Source: Roridomyces roridus (Eukaryota; Basidiomycota; Agaricomycetes; Agaricales; Mycenaceae). From it: a stretch of DNA of 64,000 nucleotides. How positions within the stretch are numbered: the stretch's first letter is position 1; every line of letters starts with the position of its first letter. The stretch is taken from positions 1,798,001 through 1,862,000 of the forward strand of contig JARKIF010000012.1 in NCBI GenBank assembly GCA_029378245.1, written 5' to 3'. Below the pieces are notes generated by a model that worked only from the letters and a program-made list of their open reading frames with translations, did no database searches and was not told the DNA's origin. The translations under genes and the position numbers were made by a program. This document shows, piece after piece, positions 46,411 to 56,173 of this stretch.

Positions 46411-47843
46411 CTCCCGATGGATTTTTGACAAGAAATACGACAATCTGGGAAATATCATCAAACTCAAAGCACGCTTAGTCACACAAGGCTACTCACAAAT
46501 CCCCGGCATGGATTATGTTGAGACCTTCTCTCCCGTGGTTCGTTTAGACTCCCTTCGTGCTGTCCTAGCCATAGGAGCTATCAAGAACATGGAAATTCAA
46601 CAGCTCGATATCAAAGGAGCTTACCTCAATGGAGATCTCAAAGAAGAGATTTACATGCGTCAACCGGATGGTTTTGACGACAGAACGGGACGCGTTTGCC
46701 GTCTCTACAAGACTCTTTATGGTCTGAAGCAATCCGGCCGTGAATGGAATCGCAAATTGAATGCGACCCTGGCCGAACTTGGTTTTCAGCACACGGAAGC
46801 CGACCATTGTGTTTATACACGCACCCTCGAGGATAAAACCTCGTACATCACTGTCTGGGTCGATGATCTACTCATCTTGACTGAGGACACTGCTGAAATG
46901 GACGAATTGAAGAGCGCACTGTGCCAGAAATTCACAGTCACTGACCTTGGTGAGCCAAAACTCCTTATCGGACTCGAGATCCATCGTGATTGCGCCAACC
47001 GCACCATTTCGATCTCCCAGGCCAGCTACATCGACAGGATGCTGTGCCAATACGGCATGGAGCACTCCAAGCCCGTCTCCACGCCAATGGACCCGAATGT
47101 CACGCTCACCAAGCGCGACGACACCGCCGAAGTCCCGGACGACATCCAACTTGCATCCAGCTTTGCTGCCATTGTCGGATCACTTCTCTACCTTGCTGTT
47201 GTGTCCAGACCCGATATAGCGTTCGCCGTTACCCGAGTGAGCCAGTATACGAGCAATCCAGGGCCAGCGCATTGGACAGCAGTCAAGAGGATCATGTGAT
47301 ATTTGAATGGACACCGCCGTCTGTCAATCAATTACGACGCCGCCGCAATCGGACCAGACATTGATCCGTTTGAATTCTTCGCTTACTCGGACGCCGACTT
47401 CGCCTCGAATCCAGATGACCGCAAATCTGTCTCTGGATATACCTTCCTTCTTGCAGGAGGTGCAATCTCTTGGAACTCCAAGAAACAATCTACTGTTGCA
47501 CTCTCAAGTACGGAAGCTGAGTACACCGCCCTCGCGCACGCAACACGCCAATTAATTTGGCTTCGCAACCTATTCGCCGAACTCGGGCTGGAGCAGAACT
47601 TCTCTAGCCGCATCTTCTGTGATAACCAATCTGCCATTGCTATCTCTCAAGACCCGCACTTTCACGCACGATCGAAACACTTTGATGTTTAAAATCACTT
47701 CGTTCGCAAGAAAGTTGAACATGGTATTGTTGAAGTTATCTATTGTGCAACAGATGAAATGGTTGCAGACCTCCTAACGAAAGGGCTACCCAAGCCTAAG
47801 CATGAGAAATTTTCTCTTGAAGCTGGGATGGATCCGACTTGAG
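46411..47843 (+). pseudogene. Copia-2 reverse transcriptase and RNase H
   Basis: Reverse transcriptase motifs are in order: ETFSPVVRLDSLR, QLDIKGAYLNG, LYGLKQSGREWN, the catalytic VDDLLI and LGEPKLLIGLEI. RNase H shows YSDADFASN, ALSSTEAEY and CDNQSAIAI. Two in-frame stops break it: TGA at 47297-47299 (expected CGA) and TAA at 47690-47692 (expected CAA). Both are C-to-T changes. The natural end is the TGA at 47841, just before the polypurine tract. Confidence 0.9.
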
Positions 47844-47849
47844 GGGGAG

Positions 47850-48104
47850 TGTTGAACCTATGCATCAGGCATCGGGCAACTCGGTCATCCCGCTACACTG
47901 CAATATGACTCAATATGACTCAATATGACTATGCTACATTATGACTCGTATTTTACACAGCCTTAGGACTACGTATAAATACCCCGCTGTATTCTCTCAG
48001 AGAGCATCTTAATCTACTTGAATTGCCCTCCAACTTACGTGTGATCTCAGGGAACCTCTGCGCAGGTTCCTCAACACCTTCGACTCGATCAATTCATCTC
48101 AACA
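47850..48104 (+). repeat. Copia-2 3' LTR
   Basis: Identical to the 5' LTR except one base; followed by the GGGAT duplication. Confidence 0.95.
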
Positions 48105-48365
48105 GGGATAGTTCCAAATAACCGCCTTGAAGGTAACCCAGCACATTTGGACCAGATTTAAGTCAGCTTCGCACAGGGAGGCACCGAGAAGCTCCAAAAG
48201 CCCGAGATGGAGGGATGCCGGTGGAACCCTGGTGTCGGCTTGTTGGGACCGGATCACGGGCCGAGCCAGGGCAGCCATACGCAAGAAGGCAGTGAGACCG
48301 TGGAATGATAGCCCAGAGAGCGCCGGGTTCTGCTGCCAAGCGGAGAGTATTTCGTGTAGACTCAT

Positions 48366-48914
48366 CGTGAAGGGAGAAGGTAAGCAGGCGAGCCGAGCTG
48401 ACGGCTCAATTACGCACTGGTTCGGGATACCTAATATACATCGTACCGTTAGGCTGCCGACACATTCTAGCCGAATTCTCCCATCTTTCTCATCTTTCTC
48501 GCTTGTGTTTTCCCCGGCATCAATTCTAGCCGAATTCTACGTGTTCGCTCTGATCCCAGCGGATCCAACGCTCTCCACGCATCGGCCATGTCAGAGCCAA
48601 GTTGCCGACAAGACCTCTGAACGCAGTGACGCGAACGGAAGTTTCTTCAACTTTCTTCCAGACCGGTTCTTTGAAACGGCGCGCGGAGGGTGTGGACCTG
48701 AGAGTGGGTGGACAAGTGAAGTAGAGATTGGAATAAGTAGAGCCCCAGATAGATCATAGATGCATTTTGAAAGCCGTCCCGGAAGATTCAATCTGTGGAG
48801 GCGCACAATTGAGCTTGCGCTGGTGATGGTGGTACGGAAGAAAGAGGTCCAGTGGCAGTGACTCCGGCTTGATCCGCTCGCTGATGTCACGACTTTCGGG
48901 CTTGTCTTCTGACC
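48366..48914. promoter_or_regulatory. Divergent promoter interval between CxC5-like gene and M2
   Basis: 549 bp between two divergent starts (48365 minus, 48915 plus). No clear TATA box and no supported gene. Confidence 0.4.
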
Positions 48915-49387
48915 ATGAGCACGATTCATCCCGCCCTCTTGCCGCGCAACATCTCAAAGCTACCCCTCCCCCTTCAGGTAGGGCTTAAGCTCCTCCTCCT
49001 TTCAGACACATTCATGCGTCTAACAGCGCGTCGCGCGCCATGCAATGTCGCAAGGCTCCTGGATGTCGACCTCGTTGAAAACGTGGTTCCAGCAACTCGG
49101 GGAACTGAGGCCGGAGGAAAATCTGGGACTGTTACCCGCTCTTTACACGCTTTTGGACCCCTCATTGATACCGTCTCCCGAGAGTGACACGGCGACAAAG
49201 GTGCGGACCAGCATGCACAGTACCATGATGACATGGGCCTATCTGGAGAGCTCCCTCCTCCACAACCCGATGTTTCCGCTTACGGCTACAGTGGACTTGT
49301 GGCCTCGCGTGTGGGCCTGGATGGAGTTCTTCTCCCTATATTCCTATTCCGACAACGATCCTGTCAAGGCTGCCCAACTGTTTCGAC

Positions 49388-49686
49388 TGTCAAGAAATGA
49401 TGATCTTCCGCCCGGGCCTCCATTGACAGTTCCCATCTCTTCTTAGATTCATACCACACTCTACATATATATACTGCTCATGCTCGCATCTCACCCTCAG
49501 TCTTTTATCCCACATTGCGGGTGAACTGAGGGTGAGCACAGCCTTTCACTTTATATATTTTATTTACTTACTTGTATCGTAGTACGCGCTATTCGCGCTA
49601 TTACAGGTGATTAATATATCAGTCTTTTATCCCACATTGCGGGTGAACTGAGGTACGCGCTATTCGCGCTATTACAGATCTTGACA
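49388..49686 (+). repeat. Copia-3 5' LTR with internal duplication
   Basis: Inside the LTR the block TCAGTCTTTTATCCCACATT plus CGCGCTATTCGCGCTATTACAG occurs twice, so the LTR itself holds a roughly 120-bp partial duplication. TATATATA lies near 49466 and TATATATTTTATTTA near 49553. Confidence 0.9.
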
Positions 49687-49809
49687 GGTTATGGGCCCCG
49701 GAGCGCTAGTGCTCTAAACAGACTCCCTGCAAGAAGACTCACTCCTACGAGTATCGCCTCGTGCAACAATCAATCAACCCACGGCCATTGACAGATACAG
49801 ATCACTATC

Positions 49810-52118
49810 ATGTCTTCTGAAACTCTCCAACTGTCTTCGGCTTCTGACTGGATGCCCTTCCGACTGGCTGTTCAAAATGAACTGCGCCGGGAAGGTGTTT
49901 CACTATCCTAGAGAAATTCATCACTGCTCCCTCTGCCGCAGATGCTTTGGTTTCTGTTGCAGCCTCCACTCCTACTCCTGGGACTCCTGGGACTATAGTT
50001 CCTCCCCATACAGGTCCTTTGCGCGATGCTCCAGAGGAACGCAACAGCCGGGCAGTTGGCATTATCAACAGATACCTGGCACCAGAACTGCAGCTCGAAT
50101 ATATGGAGGAATCCTCCGCTGGTCTCCTCTGGGTCAAACTCCGCACACGTTTTGAGGAGGACAATCCTGCCGAAATGGCCATGTCCGTTCTTGCCCAGCT
50201 GTTTGGCACAAAATTTGTAGCTGAACAGGACAAGACACCAGAGAAGAAACAGATTGAGGATCATATCCGGATCATCAAAGGCCACCTTGACCGGCTCCTC
50301 AGACTCCACTATCCCCTATCCCAGGATCTGCAGCCACTTGTGTTGCTCAACACATTCCCTGATAATATCTATTGGGCTGGCATCAGAGGAAACATTGTGT
50401 CCTCTCTGGGTACAGGAATCACTTGGGACAAAGTCCGCTCCCGGCTTATAGCCATTGGAGCTAATCCCACACCTGGTGAATCTGGGGATGAAGCTGCTCT
50501 GGCTTCAGCTGCCTCCAAGTCTGGCAAGGACAAAGTGGGCCGTGAGCGTAATAAATTCTGTCTTCTCCATAAACAGAACGCTACACATACCACGGAGGAA
50601 TGCCGGAGTATGATACAGATGGTACAGAATGCCAAGCAGAACCAAGCTCCATCTGCCAAAGGTCGCAAAGGTCGCAAAAATACTGCAAACCCAGCTGCAT
50701 TGGACTCCGACTCTGAAGAGGAGGATCATGCTGATTTAGCTGTAAAATATTCTGTTTCTTCCAAATCCTATGCTGCTATGTCCGCTTATATCTCGTGGGA
50801 CTCTGAGAAAGCTAAATATGTGATAATCATGGACTCTGGTGCATCCACCACTATGACACCTCACCTCGATTGGTTTGAAACTGGCACTTACAAGGTCTTG
50901 GATCCACCACGGCGCGTACGCTTGGGAGACAACTCATTCTGTGACACCATTGGCACTGGAATCATCAGATTATCTTGCAAAACCAAAGATGGAACCACTG
51001 ATGTTTCGCTGAAAGCTTTGCATATTCCAACCTTTGGTTTAACTCTTGTCTCAGTCCCACGTATTGCCAGAAAAGGCTACAAGTGCATTTTTGAAGGTGA
51101 TCAGTGCGTAGTTCGTGACACCAATCGCAGACGGATGATTGAGGCTAAATATCAACGCGGCCTCTACCACATCTTGGCAGTACCTCTGAGCTCAGACCCC
51201 AAAGCACTATTTGCCATGGACATCAACCATTTGCATCGCATTACTGGACACACCAATTTCCAGTACCTACAGAGGATGTACAGAAAGGGTCAACTGGGCA
51301 ATATAACATCGCTAACAGGATCACCCAAATTCTGTGAACCTTGTGCAGTTGGAAAAATGAAGAAATTGCCTTTCACAGATAGTAAATCCCAACCTCGTGG
51401 ACCTCTTGACATTGTATCTTCAGATGTTGGTGGTCCAGTGACACCGGAAGGTCCTGGTGGTGCAAAATATTGGATAACAGTGACTGACCATTGGTCTCAT
51501 TTTGTATGGGTCCTGTTTGCAAAGAAGAAATCTGATGTCTACCGGCTACTCAAGGAACTTCGAAAAGATCTTGAGAAGTTGTTCCATACTCACATTGGAC
51601 ACTGGGAGTTTTGCTCAGGTTGGACCAGATTTTTTCGCACCGATGGTGGTGGTGAATATACCTCTGGAGAAATGGAGATTGAATTCAAGAAGCAAGGAAT
51701 CATTCATGAGACAACTGCTCCATATACACCTGAGCAGGATGGTCTCGCTGAGCGGTTAAACTACACCATGGTGACCCGTGCAACTACCATGCTGATTGAC
51801 TCTCACCTACCTCGCCGATTCTGGACATATGCTCTGAAGGCAGCTATCTATACTCTAAATAGAACACCAACTTCAGCGAGAGGTTACCGCATACCATATG
51901 AAATCCTATTTGATCGCCCAGCAGATATTCGCCACTTGCATGTTTTTGGGTGCAAAGCCTACCCCTGGATTCCAGAGGAAAACGCCGGAAACAGAAATTT
52001 GGGGACAAAGCAAAATACTGCATCTTCATTGGATACTGAGAGCATAGCAAATCCTATGACTTGCTTCCAATTGACTCTAACGGAAAGTATGGGACCATCA
52101 TTCACTCCAAGCATGTAA
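49810..52118 (+). pseudogene. Copia-3 gag, protease and integrase
   Basis: An ATG at 49810 starts MSSETLQLSSASDW; after about 32 codons the frame must shift (near 49895) to join the long frame ending at 52118. Visible parts: gag core (EYMEESSAGLLWVKLRTRF), protease MDSGASTTMTPH, pre-integrase HRITGHTNFQYL...FCEPCAVGKMKK, and the integrase core with VTDHWSHFVW, FFRTDGGGEYTS and a TPEQDGLAERLN helix. The NGxxE position reads DGLAE. Near 51980 a second frame change is needed to reach the reverse transcriptase frame. The first copy of the TGA codon in the bridging frame (about 52038) is a further defect. Confidence 0.88.
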
Positions 52119-54280
52119 AGTTTGATGAGACTCCCTATGGGCCTCGGGAAATTCCTCAGGTCGAATCCCAAGTTACATCTCGAAAGGATTTTGAACAGGT
52201 TTCCCAAAACATCCGTAAAAGTGTCCGTCCTTACTACGATGAAGATGACGATGATGTGGTTCCTCAGACTACAGGAACAACCCAGATTTCTGCAGGCATT
52301 CCAGGTTCAGTGGGGGATCAAATTCCTACATCTGCAGCACCAGAAATATCCCATCCGTCAGACCATAATGTACCACCACTACGCAGGGTTGGAGGTGCTC
52401 GAACTGAGCCAACGCGCCGTTCAACACGCACTCATACTCCTGCTGAACATCCAAATGCAGCTTATCAAAAGACTGCAACGGCTCAGCAAAGCCAAAGCAA
52501 GGCTCAAAGACAAGCTAAAATAGCTGATCGTAAAGCCAGGCAAGATGCACTCTCAGATGCAGAAAGCCAAACTCCCTCAGATGAAGATCCTCAAACCACT
52601 GAAGAAGCTATTCTACCGGCCAGTTGGGAAGATGTAATCGCTGAAGCATATGCTACCCAGTCTGATCTTGATCCAAGCACCTGGCAAGAGGCAATGAATG
52701 GCCTAAATGCTGAACAGTGGATGGATGGACTCAGGGAGGAGTTAGCAGCCTTCGACGCAAATGATGTCTATGAAGTTGTACCCATTCCTGAAGGGGTCAA
52801 ACCAATCAGATCCAAAGTTGTTCTAAAAGTCAAACCAGATGAAACTGGCAGCTACTCGCAACCACGCTACAAAGTTCGTATTGTTGCTAGAGGTGATACA
52901 CAAAGAGAAGGAATTGACTACAAGGAAGTTTTCTCTCCAACCGCCAACCTTGAGTCAATCCGAATCATCTGTGCTCTTGCTGCCAAGTACAATCTTGAAC
53001 TTGAACAAATGGATGTCTCCACTGCATATCTCAATGGTGAACTCAAAGAGGAAATCTTCATGCTACCTCCGAATTGTGTTGAAATTCCAGAAGGTCATTG
53101 TTGGCGTTTGAAACGGTCCCTCTATGGCTTAAGGCAAGCTGGGAGAACTTGGAACAGGACACTTGATGCAAAGCTCATGAAGTTGGGCTTCCATCGTCTC
53201 AACTCAGAGTCATGCCTCTATGTCTACAAACAGGGAAAACAGACATGCTTCCTGGTTGTCTATGTTGACGATTTATTACTCGCAACTACATCTCCACAGT
53301 TCTCCAAGCAAATCAAAGAAATGCTTGCTTCCAGCTTCAAGATGCGAGATCTTGGTCCTGCAAAATACCTTCTAGGAATTGAGATCATCCGTGACCGAAA
53401 AAAGCGAACCATATCCCTTAGCCAGCGTCAATACATTGACAAGGTCCTTTCCCGCTACGGCATGTCTGATTGCAAACCAGTCTTTACTCCCATGGCAGTT
53501 GGATCCCATCTTACCACCGAAGACCCAGAAGATGACCAGGTCATACCAGCTATGCAACTTGCAACTGGTGGACCAGAAGTCCAATATTCCAGTGTTGTTG
53601 GATCTACAATGTATGCCATGCGAGGGACAAGACCAGATATTGCACATGCTGTTGGAGTACTTGGTCGTTACAGTGCAAATCCCAAGAAAAATCACTGGGC
53701 TGCAGCCAAGCAACTGCTTCGATATTTGAAGGGCACTCGTGACTGGGCCTTGCATTACAACGGTGCTGACATGGGCATGGATATGACTTTCTATGGGTAC
53801 AGTGATGCAGACTGGAATGGAGATAAAGATACCTCAAAATCAACTTCAGGATATGTTTTCATCTCAAACAGCGGAGCAATTGGATGGTCAAGCCGCCGCC
53901 AGTCTATGGTGGCTCTCTCCTCTACTGAAAGTGAATACATTGGGCTAGCGAATGCTGGACAACATCTAGCGTGGCTTCGTTCATTCTTTGAAGAGCTTGG
54001 TCAACCACAGAAAGATGCAACAGAGTTACGCTGTGACAACCGAGCTGCTATCATACTCTGCAATGAACCACAGTTCCGAGCACGGACTCAGCATATTCAG
54101 CGCAAATATCATTATGTGCGAGATGACCTGGTCCGACAAGGAGAGTGTGTAGTCTTATGGTATCCAACAGACGAGATGGTGGCAGATATATTCACAAAAG
54201 CTCTACCACATGAGAAACACATGAAGTTCTGTCTTGCTATGGGACTACGGCCTGGGTCAAGTGGGGGTGTCAAGAAATGA
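52061..54280 (+). CDS. Copia-3 reverse transcriptase and RNase H frame
   Basis: A 739-codon uninterrupted frame. After a charged linker come the reverse transcriptase motifs EVFSPTANLESIR, QMDVSTAYLNG, LYGLRQAGRTWN and the catalytic YVDDLLLATT, then LGPAKYLLGIEI. RNase H follows (YSDADWNGDKD, ALSSTESEYIG, CDNRAAIIL) and a terminal FTKALPHEKH segment. The frame ends 13 codons into the right LTR edge. All catalytic residues I can check are present, but without the upstream part it cannot be made as a polyprotein. Confidence 0.92.
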   Translation: MLPIDSNGKYGTIIHSKHVKFDETPYGPREIPQVESQVTSRKDFEQVSQNIRKSVRPYYDEDDDDVVPQTTGTTQISAGIPGSVGDQIPTSAAPEISHPSDHNVPPLRRVGGARTEPTRRSTRTHTPAEHPNAAYQKTATAQQSQSKAQRQAKIADRKARQDALSDAESQTPSDEDPQTTEEAILPASWEDVIAEAYATQSDLDPSTWQEAMNGLNAEQWMDGLREELAAFDANDVYEVVPIPEGVKPIRSKVVLKVKPDETGSYSQPRYKVRIVARGDTQREGIDYKEVFSPTANLESIRIICALAAKYNLELEQMDVSTAYLNGELKEEIFMLPPNCVEIPEGHCWRLKRSLYGLRQAGRTWNRTLDAKLMKLGFHRLNSESCLYVYKQGKQTCFLVVYVDDLLLATTSPQFSKQIKEMLASSFKMRDLGPAKYLLGIEIIRDRKKRTISLSQRQYIDKVLSRYGMSDCKPVFTPMAVGSHLTTEDPEDDQVIPAMQLATGGPEVQYSSVVGSTMYAMRGTRPDIAHAVGVLGRYSANPKKNHWAAAKQLLRYLKGTRDWALHYNGADMGMDMTFYGYSDADWNGDKDTSKSTSGYVFISNSGAIGWSSRRQSMVALSSTESEYIGLANAGQHLAWLRSFFEELGQPQKDATELRCDNRAAIILCNEPQFRARTQHIQRKYHYVRDDLVRQGECVVLWYPTDEMVADIFTKALPHEKHMKFCLAMGLRPGSSGGVKK

Positions 54281-54566
54281 TGATCTTCCGCCCGGGCCTC
54301 CGTTGACAGTTCCCATCTCTTCTTAGATTCATACCACACTCTACATATATATACTGCTCATGCTCGCATCTCACCCTCAGTCTTTTATCCCACATTGCGG
54401 GTGAACTGAGGGTGAGCACAGCCTTTCACTTTATATATTTTATTTACTTACTTGTATCGTAGTACGCGCTATTCGCGCTATTACAGGTGATTAATATATC
54501 AGTCTTTTATCCCACATTGCGGGTGAACTGAGGTACGCGCTATTCGCTCTATTACAGATCTTGACA
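54268..54566 (+). repeat. Copia-3 3' LTR
   Basis: Matches the 5' LTR at 297 of 299 positions; followed by TCGAC. Confidence 0.95.
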
Positions 54567-56173
54567 TCGACCAGTGCTCGAGGTCGTCATACAATTTGAC
54601 GCGCACCCGCCTACCCATTTGGCTATGGTTTCGACTCATGGAGTGCGTCGGGTACTCGCGGAAGCTTGGGCCAGGCAAGTGCAGGCGTTGGACGCTGACG
54701 ATGATGTTGCCAGGCAGTTGACCTTCCTAGGATCGTCTCTGCACGCACTGTCGAAAGTCGAAGGCCAGCACGATTTCTCGGAGGTGTTGGATGGGTGTGG
54801 TGGTCACGAAGCTCTTTGTCTTGCGTTGACGGGCACCATCGACCTCGCTGCAAGACACCCCACACTGGAGACCGCCGTGTCCACCGTTGCCGGCGTCTGC
54901 GTGATGTTGGACAAAATGGATGCCGCGGCTCCAGACACACTGTCCCACCTTCTATCGCACGGGTTCATACCTCCACTTATTTCGGCCCTCGAAGTTGTGG
55001 GACCATCGTCACCAGAACAGCCTTCCGGTATAACCTTCCCAATTGCAATCGGGGCGCTCAAATCCCTGTTGTGCAAGGGCGTCGGATACCCATGGGTGGA
55101 ACAAGCGCTGCGCGTCGGCCTGCTCAATCAAATCGTCTCTTGGGGTTCCAAACGCGGTACGAATGCTGAGGATCTGGAGATGGAGCTTCTAGAGAACGTG
55201 TTGCCGCAGAGGCTGGTTTATTACTCGGTGATTTTACAGATGAAGAAGGCATTTGCAGATGTCAGATCGCCTTCCAGTGATGGGAAGTTCACTCGTGCCG
55301 AGTTATATGGGCCTTGGAACAAATTGAAGGCATTGTTGGATGAGAGGTCGACAGTTTTGGAGGGTTGGGAGGCCAAGGGTCGACCGTCGTTTATGGTATG
55401 CTATAATCTCGAGGTGAGTCTCGCATTTCGACTATTGCTCATTCCAATACTTCATGATCAGTGTGGTATGGTCACCGCCCACCGCAATGAGTTCGAACGC
55501 TGTTCAGGATGTCTAACGGCTACATACTGCTCGGATACATGTCAACGTGCCGATTGGACGGCGGGACACAGACAGGACTGTCGACTTCATCTAGACGCTC
55601 GTCGCGGTCCGTGAATCCTTCTGTTCTTCACACCGACCTAACAGCTGGTCCAGGGTTCGTACATATGGGCGTCCATCATCGCGACAGGGCGTTTCTCCGC
55701 CACCTTCTGCGCATGGACTATCTTCGTCTGCGGTTACCGATTGCCATCGACATGGTCCGGTTCATGGCCGAGAACCCCGATGTACGCCTCGCTGTGCACT
55801 TCGACTACACGCGCCGTTCAACTCGAGTCCAAGTCTTTCCCTTCTCCACTCTGGAGGGCTCGAAAATCTTGGCTGCTCACTCCCAGCGATTCGCGCTTGT
55901 TAGTGGACGTCTTGTTGCGCATACCTTGCACATTGACTGTGGAAGCGGGACGTTTCGCACACTCTGGCCGCTGTGGGCGTCAACTTCCGAGTTTTATGAT
56001 GGTTTGAAGGATATCGCCAGAACGGCTAAAGGATTGGAGGACGCAGAACTGGAACCACGAGTTTCGGAGTTGATTCAAAAAACAACGGGAAATGGGTTGA
56101 AGGAACTTTGCTACTGCTAGGTACATTATTCTGGCTAAACAAATTTGAGAAGATTGTTAAAAGGCGGAATGGG

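Larger units (their letters stand above)
41854..48104 (+). mobile_element. Copia-2: full-length LTR retrotransposon (6251 bp)
   Basis: LTRs 41854-42108 and 47850-48104 (255 bp each, TGTTGAACC to CTCAACA) differ at a single base, so the insertion is recent. The 5-bp target duplication GGGAT flanks it (41849-41853, 48105-48109). A primer-binding site GGTTATGGGCCCC follows the left LTR directly, and a GAGGGGGAG polypurine tract precedes the right one. Domain order is gag, protease, integrase, reverse transcriptase, RNase H, which is the Copia order. It carries a frameshift, three nonsense codons and a 1.26-kb hAT-like insert, so it cannot now make its own proteins. Confidence 0.97.
41092..48365 (-). 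pseudogene. KDZ-transposon-associated CxC5-like gene, split by Copia-2
   Basis: Exon 1 (48365-48105) reads MSLHEILSAWQQNPALSG and continues to VTFKAVIWNY. After Copia-2 the frame resumes at 41853, and further exons encode YQHLFPPVRVC..VGC, LYTLRNGVLPIYSTSLYCRG, CNRRYYHNYYVH, LRTYYGGVPHVVQVAQHFF, LELFGNGMVFGW and WARIYNSALAEL. These are the cysteine-cluster CxC5-type motifs that accompany Kyakuja-Dileera-Zisupton (KDZ) transposases in basidiomycetes. Introns with proper ends lie at about 41550-41596 and 41327-41372. After the last motif, similarity ends and the frame decays by 41092. Parts of a KDZ transposon gene therefore remain, and the transposase itself is not in the window. Confidence 0.72.
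49388..54566 (+). mobile_element. Copia-3: full-length LTR retrotransposon (5179 bp)
   Basis: LTRs 49388-49686 and 54268-54566 (299 bp, TGTCAAGAAATG to ATCTTGACA) differ at two bases. The 5-bp duplication TCGAC flanks it (49383-49387, 54567-54571). The same GGTTATGGGCCCC primer-binding site as Copia-1 and Copia-2 lies at 49687, and a GTGGGGG polypurine tract precedes the right LTR. Sequence and LTR are unlike Copia-2, so this is a separate lineage. Confidence 0.97.
48915..56120 (+). pseudogene. MYND-finger gene M2, split by Copia-3
   Basis: Start MSTIHPALLPRNISKLPL. Coding pieces are 48915-49387, then after Copia-3 54572-55413, 55462-55606 and 55645-56120. The pieces join through the TCGAC duplication (KAAQLFR then PVLEVVIQ). 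The body is an alpha-helical repeat region (LGLLPALYTLLDPSLIPS; LWPRVWAWMEF; LVYYSVILQMKKAF). The zinc finger is CSGCLTATYCSDTCQ..DW..GHRQDC, a standard MYND arrangement for protein-protein contacts. A C-terminal domain (FLRHLLRMDYLRLRL ... DYTRRSTRVQVFP) follows. Exon lengths sum to 3n+1: a one-base excess near 49045 shifts the frame between the start exon and the helical body. Both the frameshift and the 5.2-kb insertion disable it. Confidence 0.88.
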
